From the NCBI RefSeq assembly GCF_020889785.1, contig NZ_JACMYK010000001.1, positions 124,001 to 188,000 of the forward strand: 64,000 bases of DNA. Reading direction: 5' to 3'. Both the position numbers and the translations under genes were made by a program. This document shows positions 55,079 through 63,544 of the stretch, one piece after another. The first letter of the stretch is position 1; every line of letters starts with the position of its first letter. The notes beneath the pieces were generated by a model, which saw only the letters and a program-made list of their open reading frames with translations, had not been told where the DNA came from and made no database searches. The DNA comes from Bradyrhizobium acaciae (GTDB taxonomy: Bacteria; Pseudomonadota; Alphaproteobacteria; Rhizobiales; Xanthobacteraceae).

Positions 55079-55900
55079 CTATTCCGCCGTCGCTGCTGGG
55101 CCGATCGCAAACGTCCGAACCTCCGCGGCACGTATGCTGGTCGCAGAAATTTGGTGCACTGACTGATCGAGATCGAGACGCTCGATCGTGTACCCCACAT
55201 CTCTTCCATACATTACGCTGGTGATGTTCGGCACCCGAACGATAACGTACAGACCTTCGTAAGCACGTAGTCCGTGCTCTATTCGGGATCGCACATACTC
55301 GAAGTCGAAAGGATTGCTCGCATCCACCCCTGTCGTGTCACGCACGGCGATACAGGCTTGGCCCACCCGACGAATACCCTCCACGATCAGGGCCTTGTGA
55401 CCGTCATGAAACGGCTGATAGCGACCAACGAAGAGCGCTGTGGGCTTCTGCGAATTGAACACCGGCCTGACCAGGCGGCAAATCTGCTCCGCCCAGTATT
55501 GGGGCAAGCCTTCCGCATCGACGCGAACGTCAAACTGTTCGGGCATCACGAACAGCCGGTTGGTGTCAGAAAATCGACTTATCTGAATCCGGTCCAGCCA
55601 GACCACGAAGGCGGCACCTCCCTTAAGAAAAGCTGCACGCGCTGCCGGTGTCGGACAGATAAAGTCCGCTATTGCGAAGCCGCCCGTCCGCACGACCTGG
55701 TCACATAACCAGCCCATCCGAGCGGCGTGTTCAATGCGATCGGCCTCGTCAAAACCAAGATCCTTGTTGACGTTGCTTCTCACCTCGTCGGCGTTGAAGA
55801 CCACGGCGTTAAGTCGCGGTGCAAGTGCGTTGGCCAAGGTCGTCTTGCCGGCGCCTGGAAGTCCCATGATGAGAATTTTTCGCGGAGCGGTGACTCTCAT
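55079..55900 (-). CDS. APS kinase-like / nucleotidyltransferase fusion protein
   Basis: 273 residues in two domains. Residues 1-145 look like adenylylsulfate kinase: P-loop GLPGAGKTT (13-21), then NADEVRSNVNKDLGFDEADR matching the APS-kinase DGDNVR..L..DLGFS block, and FICPTPAARAAF. Residues 150-273 look like a cytidylyl/NMN adenylyltransferase: GRYQPFHDGH (159-168, with the two active-site His) and ISATSIR (251-257). It lies 79 nt after two PAPS-type sulfotransferases on the same strand. It may make activated sulfate (PAPS) or another nucleotide-linked donor; the reaction is unproven. No start other than the ATG at 55900 is likely. Confidence 0.82.
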   Translation of the reverse strand: MRVTAPRKILIMGLPGAGKTTLANALAPRLNAVVFNADEVRSNVNKDLGFDEADRIEHAARMGWLCDQVVRTGGFAIADFICPTPAARAAFLKGGAAFVVWLDRIQISRFSDTNRLFVMPEQFDVRVDAEGLPQYWAEQICRLVRPVFNSQKPTALFVGRYQPFHDGHKALIVEGIRRVGQACIAVRDTTGVDASNPFDFEYVRSRIEHGLRAYEGLYVIVRVPNITSVMYGRDVGYTIERLDLDQSVHQISATSIRAAEVRTFAIGPAATAE

Positions 55901-55979
55901 TGTATCCCTCCAAGCTCCCTGTCATGCCGCCCGAGCTCCGACGTGGCGGGCAGCGCATAACGGGTCAATGCCGCGTCTC

Positions 55980-57938
55980 TCAGTTGCGTTGCCATTCGCT
56001 GCCTTGCTTCGAAAGGACGCGGCGGGTCTGAGGATGCCCCCCGGCCAGCAAGCGATCGAAGACATCGAGCCACGGTTCGTAACGCCGCCATCGGGATACA
56101 GAGGTGCCGTAGATCGGCTGCCGCGCCTGCCACAAGCTCGCTGTCTTGATCACTCGTTGATTCCGCTCCGGCTGAAGGCACGCCTCGTTCCATTCCAGGC
56201 CGCAGAAGTCGAGCATCCTTCGTATGACCGGCTCAGGCGCCCCGACCAGTTCCTCATACCCGATCTCGAGCAGAAAGCTCGGGGGCAGCACGCTCCGCCA
56301 ATGGTCGGTCAGTCTCTCGTATTGCAGATAGTAATCGACGATCCAGGCTCGATCGAAGGAGAAGTCCATACCGTTTGCAAAGTTGTTGAAATAGATCGAA
56401 AGGCACGTATCGATCGGGTCACGCCGACAATGGATGATCCTAGCGCCGGGAAAGGCTGCATGCAGCAGCCCGGCATTGTGGAAATTCTGCGGCAGCTTGT
56501 CGGTGACCCTGCGCGCGTCAGGAGAGATCTGCCTCAACATGACCTGATATACGCTCTGTGTCTCCCGCATCCATGCGGGATCGATCCCGCCATCGCGATC
56601 CACTCCGAAATCAGCAGCGCGATCGGTCCAGAAGGTCAGCTCACCACCTGCGGCGACCTCAGGATGGCTTGAGAGAATTTGTTCCGCCAATGTGGTGCCC
56701 GAGCGCGGCATGCCTACGATGAGCACCGGCACATCCCACTGGCTCGCCATGTCCCGGTTGCGCGCGATGAATTGCGGCGTGAAGCGCTGGATCAATCGGT
56801 CGACCAGGCCCGCATGTGCCTCGTGGTTATATCGCTTGTTCCTCACGCGCTTCTTCAGGGCATTGGCGCTGTCGAAATGCTCAATGGCGTGACGATACTC
56901 ACCAAGATCGTCATAAGCCTTGCCCAACGCGAAATGGACAAGAACCGCCTCGTGCCCGGTGATGGCCGGGTTTTCCAGCTTGAGCTCCAATTGCCCGATC
57001 AGGGGTCTGTCAGCCTCTGAGAGCTGCTTCACCTCGACCAGTCCGACTGGTCCCAATATGTCCTGGGCATTGAGCGCGTTGGCCAGATCGAATGACGCAG
57101 CGGCCTCCTCGAAGCGTCCTCCCTGCATCAGAATGGTACCCAGCATGGCATGCGCATCACTTCTGCGCGGCTCAAGCGAGATCGCACGCCTGACCAGCTC
57201 TTCTGCCGCAGCGTCGTCGCTCGCAAAGCCCTGTACCCTGGCCTCACACAACAGCGCGAAAGCCGTGCCAGGTCGCAGGGCAGCAGCAGCCCGGAAGCAT
57301 TCGCCGGCACGCTCGCGATGGCCCTGCTCTTCCAGCAGCAGGCCGAGCTTGAAGTGTGCTTCCACCAGGCTCGGCCGCAGCCGCGTGGCTTCCTGATAGC
57401 AGTCGATAGCCGCGGGGAGCGAACCGAGCGCCTCCGACGCGAGCGCCATGTTGTAATGGATGAGCCCGGACTTCGGATCGAGACGGAGCGCCTCGGCGAA
57501 GCAATCAGCAGCTCGCCGGAAATCGCTCGCGGCCAGGTGCACAAGCCCGAGATCATTCTGGGCTTCGGCACTGTCCGGCTGAAGACGCAGCGCTACTTCG
57601 AGCTCTTTAATGGCGTCCGCAAGATTGCCGGCCTGTCGGAGCAAGTTGGCCAGTTGGATATGAGTGGACGCAAGATCAGGATGAAGCGATACCGCTCGTT
57701 GCGCGACCTTCAACGCAAGCGGCAGCCTGTCGGTCTGCCCGGCTATCGCGGCCAATATCTGCAGGCCAGCCAGGTGATCAGGCTGCTGTGCCAGGATGCG
57801 GCGCGTAAGCCGCTCTGCGTCCTGCCCCTGCCCGTTTCCGTACGCGTCGATCGCATCCCTCAGCAGCGTCGGGATGTCGGAGGAAGATGCCGGCGACAGC
57901 GGCGCGCCGTCGGGCACCATGGCGATTGTGTCACTCAT
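55980..57938 (-). CDS. TPR-sulfotransferase, copy 2
   Basis: 652 residues. Residues 20-390 are TPR repeats (ALRLQPDSAEAQNDLGLVHL, CFAEALRLDPKSGLIHYNMA). Residues 395-650 are a Sulfotransfer_3 domain with the 5'-phosphosulfate loop VGMPRSGTTLAEQI and the 3'-phosphate motif IIHCRRDPIDTCLSIYFNNF. It also has the end block ARQPIYGTSVSRWRRYEPWL. Such proteins use PAPS to sulfate proteins or carbohydrates. Its start overlaps the end of copy 1 by 8 nt. The substrate is probably linked to the neighbouring secretion system. Confidence 0.88.
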   Translation of the reverse strand: MSDTIAMVPDGAPLSPASSSDIPTLLRDAIDAYGNGQGQDAERLTRRILAQQPDHLAGLQILAAIAGQTDRLPLALKVAQRAVSLHPDLASTHIQLANLLRQAGNLADAIKELEVALRLQPDSAEAQNDLGLVHLAASDFRRAADCFAEALRLDPKSGLIHYNMALASEALGSLPAAIDCYQEATRLRPSLVEAHFKLGLLLEEQGHRERAGECFRAAAALRPGTAFALLCEARVQGFASDDAAAEELVRRAISLEPRRSDAHAMLGTILMQGGRFEEAAASFDLANALNAQDILGPVGLVEVKQLSEADRPLIGQLELKLENPAITGHEAVLVHFALGKAYDDLGEYRHAIEHFDSANALKKRVRNKRYNHEAHAGLVDRLIQRFTPQFIARNRDMASQWDVPVLIVGMPRSGTTLAEQILSSHPEVAAGGELTFWTDRAADFGVDRDGGIDPAWMRETQSVYQVMLRQISPDARRVTDKLPQNFHNAGLLHAAFPGARIIHCRRDPIDTCLSIYFNNFANGMDFSFDRAWIVDYYLQYERLTDHWRSVLPPSFLLEIGYEELVGAPEPVIRRMLDFCGLEWNEACLQPERNQRVIKTASLWQARQPIYGTSVSRWRRYEPWLDVFDRLLAGGHPQTRRVLSKQGSEWQRN

Positions 57939-59910
57939 GCCGGCTCAACGCTTCGAACAGAGGACCGAGATGCTTCTCGTAGTTCCGCCATCTCCCGACC
58001 GAGCTCTGATACAGGGGTTGCCGGACTTGCCAGTAGCTGACGGTCGAGACCGGCCGTTCGGTGAGGTGAAAGTCCAGGCAAGCAGGCTCCCATTCCAGAC
58101 CGAGAAATTCGATCAGACGTCGGCTTTGACCTTCCAGATCGGCGGTCAGCGTCTCGTAATTCATCTCGATCATCCGGTTGGGCAGTAACGTCATCCAGTG
58201 TCGGGCCAAACGATCGATCAGCCGCGCCCTGTGGCCGCAATCGGCGAGGTCATAGGAAAAATGCTGGGCTCCCGGGGAGAACATCTGGAAGTAGCACGAC
58301 AGCGCGGTATCGCGATCGTCGCGACTGCACCAGATGATCCGCGCCCGGGGAAACAATCGCATGACAAGACCAACGTGAAGAACGTTGTCCGGCATCTTGT
58401 CGACGACGCGACATGCGCCTTTTGCATCGCCATACAGCTTGACGATGTGATCCTTCGCGAGCTGACGCGCCGTCTGATGAAACTTGTCCACCGAGCCGGC
58501 AACGTCCGGCCTGTTCAGGACATTGTCGAGCCGGATGATGTCGCCGAGCTCACCCGCTCCGAATACGCGTGAATGGCTGGCACAGATCTGCTCGACCAGC
58601 GTGGTGCCGGATCTCGGCATTCCCACCACGAATACCGGCAATTCCGACATGTTGCTGAAATCTGCCGGTGCCACGCTCGAACGATCCGGAAAACCTTCGA
58701 TCAGTTGCTCAATCCGGACGCTGAAACCGTCCTTGTCGAATTGATCGGCCATCCTCGGCCAGATTTCGCGCACCAGCGCATTTGCCGCCGCATATCGGGC
58801 AAACGCTTCGTCATATCGCCCGGCCTTGTCGAACAGGCGTCCAAGGCCGAAACCCGCGGTGATGCGACCGTCAGTGCCTGTATCAGAGCGCTCCAGCAGT
58901 TCAATGAGGTGCAGTTCCTCTTCGACCTCCAGCGCCTTCCCCTCACTGAAAACGTGCTTGTAAGATCGCAGATCCCCGGGGCTGAGAGCGCGGACCTTGT
59001 GGGAATAACCGTCGGCTTCTTCGAACCGCCCCAGCGATCGCAACGCCCAACCGATGCCAGCGAGCGCATCGGGCATATCAGGTGAAAGCGCTTCTGCCCG
59101 TTCGAAGCACCCCAACGCATCGTCGGCCCGGTTGAGGTAGATGAGCGTGGCGCCCTTCGCACACAGGAATTCGGGAATGTCCGGCTTCAGGGCCAGTGCA
59201 TTGTTGTGGCACCGCAGTGCTTCCGGCAACTGTCCCAGATCCCTGAACTGCGTTCCGAGCACGTAGTAGGTTTCCGCTCTGTTGGGCGCCAGGGCGATGA
59301 TCTCCGACCAGTGGCGTTTGGCGTCCTGCACTCGCCCGGCCCACCGAAAGGCAATGGCGAGCTGGATGCGCGCCGGCATGGAACCGGGATCGATCGCGAC
59401 CGCCGCCTCGCAATAGGACACTGCCGCTTCATAGCGGCCGATCTCCATCAGCAGCCTTGAAAGTTCGGTGTAGGCCAGGATCATGTCAGGCTTGAGCTTG
59501 ATGGCGCGCTGATACGCGCTCATGGCCTCCTTGTTGTCATTGATCGCGCGTAGCGCCGCTCCGAGGTTGACCCATGCCTCGGGATGGCCGGGATGAACCT
59601 GGATCGCTCGCCGGATCGTATCGATGGCCGCCTGGACGTTGCCACGCTGCAATTCGATGGCGCCGAGCATATGCAGCGCCTGCGGATGGTTGGGCAGCCT
59701 TGCAAGGATGCCGCGGTATCCGGCTTCCGCCTGCTCCAGATTGCCGGATTTGTGCGCCGTGACCGCAGCGGAAAGCGCGTCGGCAATCTCCGTCACCTGT
59801 TCGCGGAACCCCTCGTTCTCCTCAAACAGCTGAACCAGCTGCGCGCGGAATTCTTCGGCCGGACCACGCCCGGTGTTCGTCCTCGCCGTTGCCTGGGATG
59901 CCTTGCTCAT
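57931..59910 (-). CDS. TPR-sulfotransferase, copy 1
   Basis: 659 residues. Residues 45-400 are TPR repeats (AIQVHPGHPEAWVNLGAALR, AIKLKPDMILAYTELSRLLM). The C-terminal domain carries VGMPRSGTTLVEQI and IIWCSRDDRDTALSCYFQMF (PAPS-binding) and ends with VRQPLYQSSVGRWRNYEKHL. It is a close architectural twin of copy 2. Its start overlaps the stop of the HlyD adaptor gene by 4 nt, which couples it to the exporter. Confidence 0.88.
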   Translation of the reverse strand: MSKASQATARTNTGRGPAEEFRAQLVQLFEENEGFREQVTEIADALSAAVTAHKSGNLEQAEAGYRGILARLPNHPQALHMLGAIELQRGNVQAAIDTIRRAIQVHPGHPEAWVNLGAALRAINDNKEAMSAYQRAIKLKPDMILAYTELSRLLMEIGRYEAAVSYCEAAVAIDPGSMPARIQLAIAFRWAGRVQDAKRHWSEIIALAPNRAETYYVLGTQFRDLGQLPEALRCHNNALALKPDIPEFLCAKGATLIYLNRADDALGCFERAEALSPDMPDALAGIGWALRSLGRFEEADGYSHKVRALSPGDLRSYKHVFSEGKALEVEEELHLIELLERSDTGTDGRITAGFGLGRLFDKAGRYDEAFARYAAANALVREIWPRMADQFDKDGFSVRIEQLIEGFPDRSSVAPADFSNMSELPVFVVGMPRSGTTLVEQICASHSRVFGAGELGDIIRLDNVLNRPDVAGSVDKFHQTARQLAKDHIVKLYGDAKGACRVVDKMPDNVLHVGLVMRLFPRARIIWCSRDDRDTALSCYFQMFSPGAQHFSYDLADCGHRARLIDRLARHWMTLLPNRMIEMNYETLTADLEGQSRRLIEFLGLEWEPACLDFHLTERPVSTVSYWQVRQPLYQSSVGRWRNYEKHLGPLFEALSRHE

Positions 59911-61361
59911 CGCTCGCGCAGACTCTCGTGTCGGTATCTCATGATCGGCGACAGGACATACTCGATTACACGCCGCTGTCCGGTTTTGATCTCCGCTGTC
60001 GCTCCCATGCCGGGCCCCAGCTGCATTTTCCCCTGCTCGGTGTCGATCGCAGTCTCGTTGAGGGCAATGCGCACCATGTAAGAGGACTCGCGCTCCGAAG
60101 AACTTTGCGGAGGTTGCTCCTTCGCCGCGAGCGGATCCTTGCCGGCTGCGTCACCGGAAGGGTGCGCGTATCGCAAGGTGTCGTGACCGACAAGCCGGAC
60201 GATGCCGTGCAGGAGGCCGTAGCGCGTATAGTTATATGCCTCGATCTTCACTTCCGCGGGCTGGCCAATCTCGACGAAGCCGACTTCACGGTTCGGCAGC
60301 ACCGCCTCGATTTCGAGCTTCGACTCGCGAGGGACCACAGCCATCAACGTTTGCGCCGGTGTCACTATGCCGCCAATTGTGTGGACCGACAGCTGTTCAA
60401 CGGTCCCGTCGACCGGTGAGCGCAGCGTCTGCAAGACGGTACGCTGTCGGGCCTTGATCCCGTCCTGCGACAACTGCGCGGCATTCTGGTTCGCCTTGAC
60501 CAGTTCCTTGATGTCCTGATCCCGCAACTCCTCTTCGGTCTGCTTCCACTGCTGCGTCAACGCCGCGACCTGCGCGGCCGTCGCGTCGACGTGATGTTGT
60601 GTTGCGGTGCGGGTATGTATTGCCTCGACCAGCTGCCGTTCGGACTCAAGCAGGTTGACCTTCGAGGTGAGACTCTTCTCCAGCAATTCCCGGTACATCC
60701 GCACCTTCTCTTCGAGCAGAGGAAGGGTCGCATCAATCTTCGCGATGGTTGCCTTTGATTCGTCCCGCTCGGCCGCCTTGGCCTGAATCTGTTGATCGAC
60801 GCCGTCAAGCTTGGCCCGGTGCTGCGCCAGCTCGGTCGACAATTGTCGCCTTGCCGTCTCGACCAGCGCGGGGTCTGCGTCCGACGGGACAATGAAAGCG
60901 CCCGAGTCTCCGGTCAGCTGCGCCGACAGGCGCGATGCATCGAGTTTCGCCTGCATCAGATCGCGCGCTATCCGCTCGACGTCTGCTCCGGTCGTGGTCG
61001 GATCGAGCTCAATCAGGACATCACCGCGTCGAACCTGATCGCCTTCGGCAACCGCGATCCGCTTCACGACGCCGATTTCCAGCGGCTGGATCAGCTTCAC
61101 CTCCCCGGCCGGAATCAGCCGTCCGTTCGCGACCGCGATGATGTCCACCTTGCCAAGACAGGCCCAGGTCACCGCCACCGCCACCAGGAGCACGATGACC
61201 GCAATCATCAGACGCCCGGTGGGCGAAGCCGGCGTATCGATGATCTCAAGCGCCCCGGGCAGGAACTCCCGCTCCGCAGCTCGCCGCTCGGTCGCCGAAC
61301 CCCGCGGGAAGAGGATCAGTTTGCCGGCCGTACGACCGGCAGGAGCCCCGTTAGACGGCAT
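59907..61361 (-). CDS. Type I secretion periplasmic adaptor (HlyD family)
   Basis: 484 residues. The start at 61361 lies inside the last codons of the ATPase gene (11-nt overlap); longer upstream starts run antisense-free but lack family likeness. It has a cytoplasmic N-terminus, one membrane helix (RLMIAVIVLLVAVAVTWACL, about residues 50-69) and the lipoyl half IQPLEIGVVKRIAVAEGDQV. Long coiled coils (about residues 130-330) and the second lipoyl half LRSPVDGTVEQLSVHTIGG follow. It joins the ATPase to an outer-membrane channel not encoded here. Confidence 0.92.
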   Translation of the reverse strand: MPSNGAPAGRTAGKLILFPRGSATERRAAEREFLPGALEIIDTPASPTGRLMIAVIVLLVAVAVTWACLGKVDIIAVANGRLIPAGEVKLIQPLEIGVVKRIAVAEGDQVRRGDVLIELDPTTTGADVERIARDLMQAKLDASRLSAQLTGDSGAFIVPSDADPALVETARRQLSTELAQHRAKLDGVDQQIQAKAAERDESKATIAKIDATLPLLEEKVRMYRELLEKSLTSKVNLLESERQLVEAIHTRTATQHHVDATAAQVAALTQQWKQTEEELRDQDIKELVKANQNAAQLSQDGIKARQRTVLQTLRSPVDGTVEQLSVHTIGGIVTPAQTLMAVVPRESKLEIEAVLPNREVGFVEIGQPAEVKIEAYNYTRYGLLHGIVRLVGHDTLRYAHPSGDAAGKDPLAAKEQPPQSSSERESSYMVRIALNETAIDTEQGKMQLGPGMGATAEIKTGQRRVIEYVLSPIMRYRHESLRER

Positions 61362-63516
61362 TGGAGATCCCCGACTGTAGCCGGTAGAGCTGGGCATAGC
61401 GTCCTGACCGCCGGAGCAATTCCTCGTGCGTGCCTTCCTCCACCTTTCGTCCGCGGTCGAGCGTGATGAGACAATCGGCGCCGCGGACCGTCGAGAGCCG
61501 GTGTGCAATCACGAGCACGGTCCGGCCCGCCGCGATACGACGCATGTTTTCCTGGATGATGCGCTCGCTCTCATAGTCGAGTGCGCTCGTGGCCTCATCG
61601 AAAATCAGGATTCGGGGATTTGCCATCAGCGCGCGGGCGATCGCGATACGTTGGCGCTGACCACCGGACAATGATGCACCGCGTTCGCCGATCATCGTGT
61701 CGTAGCCGTGAGGCAGCTCCAGGATGAAGTCGTGTGCGCCCGACAGCGTCGCGACGCGGATGATCTGCTCGATCGGCGCGCCGGGATCGGCCAGCGCGAT
61801 GTTCTCTCGCACCGAGCGGTTGAACAGGACATTGTCCTGCAACACGACGCCGATCTGCTGGCGTAACCAGGACGTATCGATCATCGCAAGATCGGCCCCA
61901 TCGATCAGCACCCGGCCGGATTCCGGCGTGTAGAGGCGCTGGACCAGCTTGGCCAGGGTGGACTTGCCCGATCCCGATGGTCCGACGATGCCGATCACCT
62001 GGCCCGGCGCCACATTCAGCGACACATCAGTCAGGACCGGTGGTCCACCTGCCAGATAGCGGAACGTGACATGTTCGAGCCGGATCTCGCCCTTGATCGA
62101 CGGCAGCGAGGCCGCCCCCAATTGCGCCGGCTCGCGTTGCGTATTCAGGATATCGCCCAAGCGAGCGATCGAGAGCCTGGCCTGCTGGAAATCCTGCCAC
62201 AGCTGTGCGATGCGCAGCACCGGCTGGGCCACGCGTCCAGCCAACATATTGAAGGCGACCAATTCGCCGACAGTGAGCTCGCCCGCCATCACGCCCTTGG
62301 CTCCCAGATAGAGCGTGACGACGATGGTGAATTTGTTGATGAACTGGACGATCTGCCCGCCGATGTTACCCAGCGTCTGCGTACGGAAGCTTGCCCGGAC
62401 ATAGCCGGACAATTGTTCCTCCCATCGTCGCTGCATTTGCGGTTCGACCGCCATTGCCTTGATGGTTTCGGCGCCGCTGATCGACTCGACGAGGAAGGCC
62501 TGATTGTCGGCACCGCGAGCGAACTTCTCATCCAGGCGGCGGCGCAGCACCGGGGTCAAGACCAGGCTGATGATCACGTAGAGCGGCAACGACGCAACAA
62601 CGATCCACGTCAACATGGGGCTGTAGAGGTACATGACCCCGAGGAAGATGAAGGTAAAAAACAGATCGATCGTGAGCGTCAACGCCGAGCCGGTGATGAA
62701 GTTGCGGATATTCTCCAGTTCGCGCACGCGCGCCACGGAATCACCGACACGGCGGTGGGCAAAATATGCCAGCGGCAAACCCAGGAGGTGATCGAACAGC
62801 CGCGCGCCCAGTTCGACATCGATGCGGTTGGTGGTGTGGCTGAACACATAGGTCCGCAGCGCACCCAGTGCCACCTCGAACACCGACACCGTTGCGAGGC
62901 CGATCATCAGCACATCGAGCGTGGACAAGCCCCGATGCACCAGCACCTTGTCGACGACGACCTGGAAGAACACCGGCGACACGAGGCCGAGCAGTTGGAG
63001 GAAGAAGGATGCGACCAGGACTTCGGAAAGCACATAGCGATAGCGATGCACGGCCGAAAGGAACCAGCGCACGTCAAAGCTATTGACCAGCGTCGTGGGC
63101 GAAAAACGTTTGCCGAGCAGAATCAGTTCGCCCGTCCATTCCTGCTCCAGCTCCGAGCGCTCCACGAGATGCGGGAGTGCAGCGCCCGCGACGTGCACGG
63201 CGGCCCGACCATCGACTAGACGGCTGACGATGCTGAATCGACCGTCCTTGTTGACGAGAATCGCCGGCAGTGGCGTTTTCTCGAGCCGATCCCAGCCTGT
63301 CTTTACCAACCGCGCCCGCAATCCAAGACGTCGCGCGATGCGAAGCAGGTCTTCATCGCTCGCGCTTTGCCCAGCCGCCAGGTGATGGCGGCCTATGGCG
63401 ACGGGGTTCGCCGGGACGCCCAAATGTCGCGCAATCTGGCAGAGCGCGATCAAACCCGTATCAGCCCCGGCGATGACTGATACGGGCCCCGATTGCTCTT
63501 GATCGACGTTTGCCAC
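61351..63516 (-). CDS. Type I secretion ABC transporter with inactive C39-like domain (HlyB type)
   Basis: 721 residues. Residues 15-140 form a C39-like domain whose catalytic Cys is missing (the motif region reads ADTGLIALCQIARHLG). It should therefore bind, not cut, substrate, as in HlyB. Residues 150-440 form the membrane domain. Residues 480-715 form the ATPase with GPSGSGKST, LSGGQRQRIAIARALMANPR, LIFDEATSALD and IAHRLST. It exports large repeat proteins with C-terminal signals; the gene just upstream on the strand is a likely substrate. Confidence 0.93.
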   Translation of the reverse strand: MANVDQEQSGPVSVIAGADTGLIALCQIARHLGVPANPVAIGRHHLAAGQSASDEDLLRIARRLGLRARLVKTGWDRLEKTPLPAILVNKDGRFSIVSRLVDGRAAVHVAGAALPHLVERSELEQEWTGELILLGKRFSPTTLVNSFDVRWFLSAVHRYRYVLSEVLVASFFLQLLGLVSPVFFQVVVDKVLVHRGLSTLDVLMIGLATVSVFEVALGALRTYVFSHTTNRIDVELGARLFDHLLGLPLAYFAHRRVGDSVARVRELENIRNFITGSALTLTIDLFFTFIFLGVMYLYSPMLTWIVVASLPLYVIISLVLTPVLRRRLDEKFARGADNQAFLVESISGAETIKAMAVEPQMQRRWEEQLSGYVRASFRTQTLGNIGGQIVQFINKFTIVVTLYLGAKGVMAGELTVGELVAFNMLAGRVAQPVLRIAQLWQDFQQARLSIARLGDILNTQREPAQLGAASLPSIKGEIRLEHVTFRYLAGGPPVLTDVSLNVAPGQVIGIVGPSGSGKSTLAKLVQRLYTPESGRVLIDGADLAMIDTSWLRQQIGVVLQDNVLFNRSVRENIALADPGAPIEQIIRVATLSGAHDFILELPHGYDTMIGERGASLSGGQRQRIAIARALMANPRILIFDEATSALDYESERIIQENMRRIAAGRTVLVIAHRLSTVRGADCLITLDRGRKVEEGTHEELLRRSGRYAQLYRLQSGISNAV

Positions 63517-63544
63517 AGCCCGACTCGACCGACTACATCGACAC

